Assembly (NCBI GenBank): GCA_963621145.1 | Contig: CAVFDI010000086.1 | Coordinates: 1 to 5,311 of the forward strand | Source: W0P28-013 sp963621145 | GTDB taxonomy: Bacteria > Bacteroidota > Bacteroidia > Bacteroidales > Paludibacteraceae | DNA length: 5,311 nt | Direction: 5' to 3' | Program-made: the position numbers and the translations under genes | The notes under the pieces: generated by a model | Database searches by the model: none | Told to the model about the DNA's origin: nothing | The model's input: only the letters and a program-made list of their open reading frames with translations | Shown: in pieces, positions 1-5,311 of the stretch | Numbering within the stretch: position 1 is the first letter of the stretch | Layout of the letters: each line of letters opens with the position of its first letter

Positions 1-287
1 ACGAAGGGTTTGGCATTCCAATAGTGGAGGCGATGTGTGTGGGTACGCCCGTGCTGACATCAACTGGCTCTTGCTTCGAGGAAACAGGCGGTGAGGCTGC
101 TCTCTACGCCGACCCAAACGACCCGACTATAATAGGCGAACAACTTGCACGACTCTTATCCGATAAGGCGTTGCGTACAGAGATGGTGAAATTGGGGCAT
201 CAACAAGCGGAAAAATTCACCGATGAGCGAGTCGCCTGCAGCCTGCTATCGGTATATAGGGAGTTAGGAAACCCCATTCCCTATTAA
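1..287 (+). CDS. Glycosyltransferase family 4 (GT4), C-terminal fragment
   Basis: This is the 3' end of a retaining GT-B glycosyltransferase; the rest lies left of the window. The frame opens at base 3 with no start codon and reads EGFGIPIVEAMCVGTPVLTS, the GT4 signature: an E-x7-E pair that binds the nucleotide-sugar donor, then the usual EAM-x-x-G-x-P-V segment. A typical GT4 tail follows: an acidic 'ALYADPNDP' loop, an amphipathic helix with 'LARLLSDKALRTEMVKLG', and a final helix ending in VYRELGNPIPY before TAA. About 95 residues are visible out of the roughly 350-400 usual for the family. It is convergent with the minus-strand LPS operon, so it belongs to a separate transcription unit, probably another polysaccharide or LPS gene set. 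Donor and acceptor sugars cannot be read from this portion. Family assignment is secure; specificity is unknown. Confidence 0.93.
   Translation, partial: EGFGIPIVEAMCVGTPVLTSTGSCFEETGGEAALYADPNDPTIIGEQLARLLSDKALRTEMVKLGHQQAEKFTDERVACSLLSVYRELGNPIPY
256..284 (+). terminator. Possible weak hairpin at the end of the GT4 gene
   Basis: ATAGGGAGT (256-264) can pair with ATTCCCTAT (276-284), giving nine base pairs including one G-U, with an 11-base loop that may hold two more G-C pairs. It overlaps the last GT4 codons and ends just before the junction of two convergent genes, where a terminator is expected. No T-rich tract follows on either strand, so it is not a standard intrinsic terminator. On the minus-strand transcript the G-U becomes an A-C mismatch, so the stem is weaker there. 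This could be chance. Confidence 0.25.
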
Positions 288-311
288 CCACACAAATGGA
301 TTCTCGCAAAC

Positions 312-1055
312 TCAACGGGAGAAAATACGGTTGATGTCGTCTTCGCCCTTGATGTGCCAGAATTGCTCCCAGTAATGCGTGACTAGTTTTTGTACCTGTA
401 GCTCGTTCCAGCCTCTTGCACGCGCGTACTCAAGACTTAATAGGTCTATGAAATCGCGGTGTCCCCATAGGCGGCAAAAATTCTTGCACGCCGTGCGCAT
501 ATCAATTGGGGTATTAAATCTCATACGATTGATGTCTATTAGGCAAAACTGCGCAACGCCATCCTTGTCCACATCAAAAAGTATATTCCCCGGTGAGTAA
601 TCCAAATGCAACACCCCCTTTTGGTGCAAATCAGCCGTAAAGCAAGCGAACTGCCGAATGATAAACTCATAGCCCCTCACGGAATGGTAGCGAAACTCGT
701 AAAAGTTGCGCGACAAGGGCGACTGAAGGGTAAGCAAATAACTCTCCGTAAGAAGATGATTTCCACATAAAATGTATGCTATCGGTTCTGCAGTAGGGAT
801 ATTCATTTTTAACAGTCGTTCTGCATTCTTGTAGGCTCTTACGGCTTTCGGCGCACGGAAAGCAGAATAGACTATACGGTTGGGGAAAACTGGAGTATGA
901 AAACGCTTCACATTGACAAGTAAGCCATCATACTCTATCTTTCGAATCTGATTACGTGCATCATAAATAACCGTGCCACTTTGCGCAAAGTGAGAGGGAA
1001 TACGCTCTATCCATGCGCGCAGATATTGATATTTCGGGGATATAATCAGTTGCAT
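312..1055 (-). CDS. LPS core sugar kinase, WaaP/InaA (Kdo kinase-like) family
   Basis: This is a small protein-kinase-fold enzyme likely to phosphorylate a Kdo or heptose residue of the LPS core from ATP in the cytoplasm. Numbered from the start chosen here (247 aa), VNVKRFH carries the ATP-binding Lys50. KAVRAYKNAERLLKMNIPTA (about 70-89) matches the family's K-A-x-R-x-Y helix plus 'IPxxxPIA' stretch, with Glu79 as probable partner of the lysine. The catalytic loop HLDYSPGN (150-157) has Asp152 and Asn157, and LIDIN (172-176) supplies metal-binding Asp174 in place of DFG. All core kinase residues are therefore present. The frame is open to an ATG at 1121, but that would overlap the upstream GT2 by 76 bases. 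The ATG at 1053-1055 overlaps it by only 10 (ATGCAACTGA), follows an A-rich stretch and gives a normal length. It is the last gene of the operon. Kdo 4-kinase activity is plausible but inferred; the true acceptor is unknown. Confidence 0.85.
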   Translation of the reverse strand: MQLIISPKYQYLRAWIERIPSHFAQSGTVIYDARNQIRKIEYDGLLVNVKRFHTPVFPNRIVYSAFRAPKAVRAYKNAERLLKMNIPTAEPIAYILCGNHLLTESYLLTLQSPLSRNFYEFRYHSVRGYEFIIRQFACFTADLHQKGVLHLDYSPGNILFDVDKDGVAQFCLIDINRMRFNTPIDMRTACKNFCRLWGHRDFIDLLSLEYARARGWNELQVQKLVTHYWEQFWHIKGEDDINRIFSR

Positions 1056-1900
1056 ATTTTTGTTGGATAAGGTTGTAGTCCGTCTTTCCACCCCCGCAAG
1101 TAACGACTGAGTTTTTGCCATTTATCCGACCAATCGTACAGACATAGGCGTTTTAATTCTTTGTAAGCGCGCTTGCGGTAGTAAGCGCGATGTTCGGGAT
1201 AGAGTTGAATCATGCGTTGCAGGTTACGCCCGATATAGTAGTAACGCCATACGGGGTGCGGGGTATAGGGATGTTTGGTAATGGGCAGCGGATGTCCCCC
1301 CTCGCCTAAACGATGGGTCAGACGGATATTATTCAGACGCACCACTTGGAAACCGAGTTGCCATAAGTGGCAACATATCTCATCGTCCACCCAATCGATA
1401 AAGAAATCATCGCGGAATCCACTTGCTTGCCGCCATGCAGAAATGCGTAGTAAATTCCCAGAACACATTTGTGTCATGCGTTTTTCGAACCGCTCTCTAT
1501 GATGATGTTTCTCTGAATCCCCAGCACAGTCGTGATACGGAGAGAATATGCCGACCTTGTCGCCCTCTGGATAGGCTTCTGCTTCCGCAATGTACTGTGC
1601 AATGGATTGTTGGTTCCAAAGCGAGTCCTGATCCATGGTTAGTACCCATTCACTCCCTAATTGTACGGCTCTCTCGCACCCGCGGTTGAGGGCAGATGCT
1701 ATGCCGAAATTCTCCATACAGGGTATGTAGATTGCATTGGGAATAGTCGTTGTAAGCGAGGTATTATCCTTGTCGCTGTTATCTACGATGATGAGGTGTT
1801 CCACATCGTTTGCATAAAGACGCACTGCCTCTACCTCGTGTAAAGCGGGATGATACCAAACAACAACTGCGGCTATGTGGTTAATTTTTACGAATGCCAT
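1046..1900 (-). CDS. Glycosyltransferase family 2, rhamnosyltransferase-like
   Basis: This is a 284-residue inverting GT-A glycosyltransferase resembling the bacterial rhamnosyltransferase group (RfbF-like, COG1216 type). In order, AAVVVWYHP (10-18) is the first strand and LIIVDNS (36-42) the nucleotide-binding strand. ENFGIASALNRG (63-74) matches the family's N-x-G-x-A-x-A-x-N-x-G motif. MDQDS (89-93) is the metal-binding DxD variant typical of this group, and FIDWVDDE (167-174) holds the likely catalytic acidic residues. The C-terminus has the characteristic YYYIGRNLQRMI segment followed by a basic helical tail. There is no signal peptide or clear membrane span, so it probably acts at the inner face of the inner membrane. 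Its start lies 20 bases inside the preceding GT2 gene and its end overlaps the kinase start by 10 bases. Rhamnose from dTDP-rhamnose is the family-based guess; other deoxyhexoses are possible. Confidence 0.9.
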   Translation of the reverse strand: MAFVKINHIAAVVVWYHPALHEVEAVRLYANDVEHLIIVDNSDKDNTSLTTTIPNAIYIPCMENFGIASALNRGCERAVQLGSEWVLTMDQDSLWNQQSIAQYIAEAEAYPEGDKVGIFSPYHDCAGDSEKHHHRERFEKRMTQMCSGNLLRISAWRQASGFRDDFFIDWVDDEICCHLWQLGFQVVRLNNIRLTHRLGEGGHPLPITKHPYTPHPVWRYYYIGRNLQRMIQLYPEHRAYYRKRAYKELKRLCLYDWSDKWQKLSRYLRGWKDGLQPYPTKICN

Positions 1901-2654
1901 TTTTGCATACTATTTGATTCGATTCCTGCACCGTACGGAAATATGCCATATTAACCGTATCATCTATCCAATTCTCTTTATGGTACAGGTGGTATTGCAC
2001 CGCTAGGTTACGCAGTGAAACAATTTTACACCCATAGGCTGGTAGCCGCCACTCGATGTCGTAGTCTTCCCCAATGGCAGGGAGGGTATAGTTCTCGTCA
2101 AAGCCATTTATTGCCAACAAGTCAGCACGCGACATAGACATATTACTTCCAGTCAGGTGGCGTACCGGTCTGCGCCACAAGCGTGCCAAGGGAATGTAAA
2201 AGCCTTCCTCCACACATTGGCAGCCTCGGTGCCACAACAGATGTGACCACAGATGTATCCGTTCTCCGTAAAGCAATCGTTCGGACAGTGGTGGATTGAG
2301 TTTAATACGCTTCCCCGCCAAAACGACGCCCTTGCGGCCATAGCGGATATGCATTTCTACAAAACGTGGGTGTAATACACAATCCCCATCAATAAAGATA
2401 AGCCAATCGGTGTTTGCCGCTAATACTGCTCGATTCAGCGCTCGGTTTTTGCGCCACCCAATGTCCTCTTGCGTGAGGTGTTGCAGTGGCCAACGCGATT
2501 GGTAATTTTTTACAAATTTTGCCATCGATTCATTGCAACCATCTTCCGAAATTATTACTTCGAAATCCTGTTCGGTTTGCTGTTCTAAACTGCGTAGGAT
2601 AGCGCGTAATGCGGCTACATTCTTATAAATGGAAATTATTACTGCTGCTTTCAT
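1881..2654 (-). CDS. Glycosyltransferase family 2 with galactosyltransferase-type C-terminal segment
   Basis: This is a 257-residue GT-A glycosyltransferase, probably adding one hexose to the growing LPS core. VIISIYKN (5-12) and VIISEDG (33-39) form the nucleotide-sugar fold. GWRKNRALNRA (66-76) is a conserved basic loop seen in chondroitin-polymerase-like and related GT2 enzymes. FIDGDC (87-92) is the metal-binding DxD. The second half carries LTGSNMSMSR (167-176), NGFDE (183-187) and GEDYDIEWR (195-203). That arrangement, with the E-D pair as likely catalytic or acceptor-binding residues, matches the Glyco_transf_7C region found in galactosyl- and N-acetylgalactosaminyl-transferases. Its start shares ATGA with the stop of the upstream GT90 gene, so the two are translationally coupled. 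It is the first gene on the lower-GC side of the operon. A galactose-type donor is suggested by the C-terminal motif but not proven. Confidence 0.9.
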   Translation of the reverse strand: MKAAVIISIYKNVAALRAILRSLEQQTEQDFEVIISEDGCNESMAKFVKNYQSRWPLQHLTQEDIGWRKNRALNRAVLAANTDWLIFIDGDCVLHPRFVEMHIRYGRKGVVLAGKRIKLNPPLSERLLYGERIHLWSHLLWHRGCQCVEEGFYIPLARLWRRPVRHLTGSNMSMSRADLLAINGFDENYTLPAIGEDYDIEWRLPAYGCKIVSLRNLAVQYHLYHKENWIDDTVNMAYFRTVQESNQIVCKNGIRKN

Positions 2655-3625
2655 TGCTGTTCGGTCATGTTGAAGTATTTATCGAGTACGCCGATGGCGA
2701 TGAGCCGCTCGCGCTCTTTGTCGCGGAACTGGTCAACATAGTCGTGGGCGTGCTGCACGATGGCTTCGGCCTCGGCAGGGTGGGCAATGTAGTAGCGCAA
2801 CCGCTCCTCCAAGTCCGAAAAATCGGCTTTTATCTCGATGTAGTGGTAATTCGGAATTAGCGTGCCTTCCATAAACCAACTTTCGCAAGTGGGGCGCGGC
2901 ATCACAGCCACAGAGTTGGACGACATCACCCACTTCAGGTTGCTGGCCACATCGTTGCCCTCCAACGCCATGATAAATTTGTATTCGAGATGCTCGCCGA
3001 TGGTGCGTTTCTCGGTTTGCCACGCCACTGGGTCGGACGTGTTGCGGCTCACATCGCCGCAGTCGCACATGGGATTTCCGAAATACATACGCATAAACTG
3101 GCGGCGCGACTCTTTGCCATTCACTTTGCCTCGAAAAATCACCATGTCTTTTTTGTCGGCAAACGCTTTTCGGTCGTTCACAAAAATAAAGTGGCGCACC
3201 TTGTCCATCTTTAGCAAAATGCTGTTCTGATTGTCTGTTGCTAACGGACGGCTTTTCACAATACTTGGAAGTTTTGGGACGAATGTTACATCGCCAGGAC
3301 AGATGTTCCAACGGTAATTTTGCGGAAAATAGCGCGTCGTTTCGCGACTGTCGAAGTAATAGACTTTGCCTTTCTTTCCCAATTTCTCGTCGCACAGGCG
3401 GTGGCAACCATCGGGCAGTTTGGCGGGCGTGTTCAGTTGGTTGTAATAGTCGATGCGCTGCTCGATATACGCCTTGTCGGGGCGTTGTTCTATCGTCCTA
3501 AGCAGTCGCTCACGCGTATTGCGATAGATGCAGTTAGGCACAAGCAGCCGCAGGTAGTTGAGCAGATAATAGTTGAATTTGGAATTTTTTCCGCTGGTCA
3601 ATATGTAGTACAAACGGCGGTTCAT
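2651..3625 (-). CDS. Glycosyltransferase family 90, CAP10/LpsA-like
   Basis: This 324-residue protein resembles the bacterial members of GT90 (CAP10-like; the LpsA group of LPS-modifying transferases). Eukaryotic relatives include fungal CAP10 and the O-glucosyl/xylosyltransferase POGLUT1. The N-terminal part is a basic, aromatic-rich region (SRETTRYFPQNYRWNICPGD, 93-112). The diagnostic parts follow: VIFRGKVNGKESRRQFM (162-178), EYKFIMALEGNDVASNLKW (214-232), SSNSVAVMP (235-243) and WFMEGTLIPNYHYIEI (250-265). The last of these matches the family's 'E-x-x-L-x-P-x-x-H-Y-I-x-I' donor-site region, and a helical tail completes the protein. Length is normal for a bacterial member and no membrane span is apparent. 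ATGA overlaps join it to GT9 upstream and GT2 downstream; GGAG lies 11 bases before its start, one of the few SD-like stretches here. It probably adds a glucose or xylose-like sugar to the core; the donor is not determinable from sequence. Confidence 0.9.
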   Translation of the reverse strand: MNRRLYYILTSGKNSKFNYYLLNYLRLLVPNCIYRNTRERLLRTIEQRPDKAYIEQRIDYYNQLNTPAKLPDGCHRLCDEKLGKKGKVYYFDSRETTRYFPQNYRWNICPGDVTFVPKLPSIVKSRPLATDNQNSILLKMDKVRHFIFVNDRKAFADKKDMVIFRGKVNGKESRRQFMRMYFGNPMCDCGDVSRNTSDPVAWQTEKRTIGEHLEYKFIMALEGNDVASNLKWVMSSNSVAVMPRPTCESWFMEGTLIPNYHYIEIKADFSDLEERLRYYIAHPAEAEAIVQHAHDYVDQFRDKERERLIAIGVLDKYFNMTEQQ

Positions 3626-4611
3626 TGGGCAATTTTCTCCACTTTTTCAACAATCATTTCGGGTGTAATCCCCGTAAGGCAGCGATAATCGCCGTAGCGG
3701 CACGGCTTGTTGCCAAAGGTCGAACAGGGGCGGCAGGGTAGGTTGAGTTGCACAGCGTTGTCCATGCTTTGGCGCCAGCCCATAAAGCCAGCGTACGGGT
3801 GCGTTGCGCCCCAAATGCTCACCACGGGCGTGGCGGCGAGCGACGCTAAATGCATATTGGCCGAATCCATCGAAACCATCACATCTAGGGCGTTCATCAG
3901 TTCCAATTCGTCCTGCAAAGTCGATTTTCCAGCCGTGCAGACGACATTCGGATATTTTGCCGCCCAACTTTCCAAGAGCGTCTTTTCGCGTTCGCCGTTG
4001 CCAAACAGATAGACCGTCCAGCCGCGTTGTGACAGCAGTTCCACCACTTTTTCGCTCTTTTCGGTCGGATAAATTTTGCCTTTGTGCCGCGCAAATGGCG
4101 CAAATCCCACCCAGTGGCGCGAGGCGGGTTTCGTGGCAAACAGCGATGTGAAATCGAGCGTAACGGCCAGTCCAAGCCGTTGCAGCACATCGGCGTAACG
4201 CTCTGTCGAATTTTTCAGCGACACCAAGCGTTTGCAGTGCGCGCGTGTCAGGCGGCGTTTGGCGGGGTGTCCCTTGTCGATGGTGGCTATTTTTGCGCCG
4301 TGCAGCCACGCTCTCCACTTGATGTAGAACGACCGCAGCACGCTGTGCAGGTCCGCCACATAGTCGAACTGCTTGATATTCAGTTCGTTAATAACAAACG
4401 CTTTCAGATTTCCGAAACTCTGCAACGCCTGCGGATCGATACCGACAAAATGGACATTTTGCGGCATTCGGGCGAACAGCGGCGCGCACATGCGTTTGCT
4501 CAAAAAGGTGATGTCCAAATCGGGGTGCTGCTGCGCCAACGCCTGCACCACAGGCACTGCCATCGCCACATCGCCCAACGCCGAAAACCGTATGACGAGA
4601 ATGCGCTTCAT
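3622..4611 (-). CDS. Glycosyltransferase family 9, ADP-heptose:LPS heptosyltransferase-like
   Basis: This is a 329-residue GT-B enzyme of the heptosyltransferase family (WaaC/WaaF/WaaQ type), which adds L-glycero-D-manno-heptose or a similar sugar to the LPS inner core. MKRILVIRFSALGDVAMAVP (1-20) is the family's N-terminal signature, with Asp14 at the usual catalytic position. FDYVADLHSVLRS (82-94) matches the acceptor-side helix and loop. VGFAPFARHKGKIYP (168-182) and FGNGEREK (203-210) lie in the donor domain. MDSANMHLASLAATPVVSIW (248-267) followed by GATHP is the ADP-heptose-binding signature. A C-x2-C-x7-C-x6-C cluster (Cys293, 296, 304, 311) near the end is common in GT9 proteins. The ATG directly abuts the TAG of the DUF4254 gene, and the stop overlaps the GT90 start by four bases. 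Some Bacteroidales cores, such as that of Porphyromonas gingivalis, are described as lacking heptose, so the sugar moved here is not certain. Confidence 0.93.
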   Translation of the reverse strand: MKRILVIRFSALGDVAMAVPVVQALAQQHPDLDITFLSKRMCAPLFARMPQNVHFVGIDPQALQSFGNLKAFVINELNIKQFDYVADLHSVLRSFYIKWRAWLHGAKIATIDKGHPAKRRLTRAHCKRLVSLKNSTERYADVLQRLGLAVTLDFTSLFATKPASRHWVGFAPFARHKGKIYPTEKSEKVVELLSQRGWTVYLFGNGEREKTLLESWAAKYPNVVCTAGKSTLQDELELMNALDVMVSMDSANMHLASLAATPVVSIWGATHPYAGFMGWRQSMDNAVQLNLPCRPCSTFGNKPCRYGDYRCLTGITPEMIVEKVEKIAQ

Positions 4612-5217
4612 CTATTTCTGCCCGTAGAGAACAGGGTTCAGTTCGGGGTCGTTGTACATTTTCATCTGTTTGTACACCTTCATCTTTTTCGTGCCAGCCT
4701 CGAAATCGGCCAGCAGTTGGTCGATGGCGGTCGAAAGGTCGGTTTTCTGCTCCAACAGCACATTCAGTTTGGCTTGGCACTGCGCTTTGTGCGCCTCGCT
4801 CACATCGGTGCGGCTCACTTCGGCCTGCATGTGGTAGATTTTCAGGTGCAAAATGCTCAAACGGTCGATGGCCCACGCAGGACTTTCGGTGTTGATTTTG
4901 GCATCGGCAGCCGTTCCTACGGCGTGATATTTGTCCCAAAAATAACTATCGATGAGTTCCACAAGGTCGGTGCGGTCTTGGTTCGATTTGTCGATGCGCC
5001 GCTTGAGCGCCAACGCCTCCACAGGGTCGATTTGCGGGTCGCGAATGATGTCCTCCAAGTGCCACTGCACGGTGTCGATCCAGTTTTTCAGATAGAGATA
5101 ATACTCGATACTTTTCAGCGGATAGGGGTTGGCTATCGGCTGATCGACGCAGTCCGTTTTGTGGTAATCGACAACCGCCTCGTCGAAAATTTTGTTACTC
5201 AATTCTACAAATGTCAT
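4612..5217 (-). CDS. DUF4254 family protein (function unknown), coupled to GT9
   Basis: This is a 201-residue, apparently all-helical soluble protein with no signal peptide or membrane span. I recognise it as DUF4254, known to me mainly from Bacteroidota. Supporting stretches are HLEDIIRD (53-60), LKRRIDKSNQDRTDLVELID (71-90), and TESPAWAIDRLSILHLKIYH (110-129). The last two are unusually rich in conserved charged and polar residues for a structural protein, which hints at a ligand or partner surface. A heptad-like helix follows (about 140-172), then a basic KKMKVYKQMKMYND tail (177-190). It sits 3 bases after the upstream gene and its TAG touches the GT9 ATG, so its synthesis is probably coupled to that of GT9. 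A role assisting LPS core assembly is inferred from context only; no catalytic motif is recognisable. The start at 5217 follows an A-rich stretch without a Shine-Dalgarno motif. Confidence 0.85.
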   Translation of the reverse strand: MTFVELSNKIFDEAVVDYHKTDCVDQPIANPYPLKSIEYYLYLKNWIDTVQWHLEDIIRDPQIDPVEALALKRRIDKSNQDRTDLVELIDSYFWDKYHAVGTAADAKINTESPAWAIDRLSILHLKIYHMQAEVSRTDVSEAHKAQCQAKLNVLLEQKTDLSTAIDQLLADFEAGTKKMKVYKQMKMYNDPELNPVLYGQK

Positions 5218-5220
5218 GGT

Positions 5221-5311
5221 CTATTTTGTTGATTTTTTGTTGCTACTCCAGATGATTCCGCGCTTGGCAATGCTCACCATCACGCCAAAATCGTTGCCAA
5301 ACTGTGTGCCG
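5221..5311 (-). CDS. Unidentified gene, C-terminal end only
   Basis: Reading leftward from the edge, the frame from base 5310 gives 29 codons then TAG: GTQFGNDFGVMVSIAKRGII, then WSSNKKSTK. No stop precedes it in the visible part. The frame uses the same high-GC third positions as its neighbours, and the stop sits 3 bases before the DUF4254 start, so this is very probably the 3' end of the preceding operon gene rather than leader DNA. The basic, Ser/Lys-rich tail is typical of a cytoplasmic C-terminus. I do not recognise the family from this fragment; another LPS or glycosyltransferase gene would fit the context, but that is a guess. Confidence 0.6.
   Translation of the reverse strand, partial: GTQFGNDFGVMVSIAKRGIIWSSNKKSTK

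Noticed and set aside
301..323. Short inverted repeat TTCTC / GAGAA at the kinase 3' end as a terminator
   Set aside because: Only five base pairs with a 13-base loop and no T tract; easily due to chance.
2733..3407. A 224-codon minus-strand frame inside the GT90 gene
   Set aside because: Out-of-frame shadow of a well-supported GT90 gene; its product is Arg/Pro/Cys-rich and has no domain character.
3647..4318. A 223-codon minus-strand frame inside the GT9 gene
   Set aside because: Out-of-frame shadow in high-GC coding DNA; its sequence is low in order and resembles no family.
4388..4939. A 183-codon minus-strand frame across the DUF4254/GT9 junction
   Set aside because: It overlaps two genes with clear family motifs in another frame; the translation is Arg/His/Gly-rich noise.
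4084..5232. A 382-codon open frame on the + strand opposite the GT9 and DUF4254 genes
   Set aside because: It is exactly codon-aligned with both minus-strand genes, so its stops would correspond to TTA, CTA and TCA codons, which those genes avoid. Its product is His/Arg/Val-rich with no recognisable domain, while the minus-strand proteins are clear family members.
1..5311. Frameshift or fusion among the glycosyltransferase genes
   Set aside because: Each frame carries its full ordered motif set at normal family length, and the small overlaps are ordinary coupling junctions rather than broken reading frames.
1..5311. CRISPR array, insertion sequence, tRNA or rRNA, phage or defence genes
   Set aside because: No repeated spacer pattern, terminal inverted repeats, transposase motifs or RNA-gene-like segments were seen; nearly all bases are explained by the LPS-type genes.

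Overview
The window looks like part of a lipopolysaccharide / lipooligosaccharide (LPS/LOS) core-assembly locus from a Gram-negative bacterium, most likely of the Bacteroidota (Bacteroidales). Three things point there: a DUF4254-type protein coupled to a family 9 glycosyltransferase, a CAP10-like family 90 glycosyltransferase in an LPS context, and gene starts preceded mostly by A-rich sequence rather than a clear Shine-Dalgarno motif. This is inferred from protein character; no rRNA or other taxonomic marker is present.

Layout. Bases 1-287 (+) hold the C-terminal end of a GT4 glycosyltransferase, cut by the left edge. Everything from base 312 to the right edge is on the minus strand and reads as one operon, transcribed right to left: the 3' end of an unidentified gene (5221-5311), a DUF4254 protein (4612-5217), a GT9 heptosyltransferase-like enzyme (3622-4611), a GT90/CAP10-like transferase (2651-3625), a GT2 glycosyltransferase (1881-2654), a second, rhamnosyltransferase-like GT2 (1046-1900), and a small WaaP/Kdo-kinase-like sugar kinase (312-1055, start revised from 1121). 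Junctions are very tight: a 3-base gap, a direct TAG|ATG abutment, two 4-base ATGA overlaps, a 20-base overlap and a 10-base overlap. No operon promoter is visible; it must lie beyond the right edge. The only non-coding stretch between complete features is the 24 bases separating the convergent GT4 and kinase genes. A weak hairpin sits just before it, inside the GT4 3' end.

How the genes fit together. The GT9 enzyme probably adds an inner-core sugar. The GT90 and two GT2 enzymes would extend the core one sugar at a time, and the kinase would phosphorylate a core sugar (Kdo or heptose). The DUF4254 protein has no known activity, but it is translationally coupled to the GT9 gene. All the enzymes lack obvious membrane segments and should act at the cytoplasmic face of the inner membrane on lipid A-core acceptors.

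The most notable structural signal is a base-composition step inside the operon. Genes right of about 2650 are near 57% GC and those left of it near 46% in hand-counted samples, with a matching change in Leu/Ser codon use. This suggests a conserved core module joined to a more variable sugar-decorating module. I found no CRISPR array, insertion sequence, tRNA, rRNA or defence system, and nothing that forces a claim of a wholly new system.
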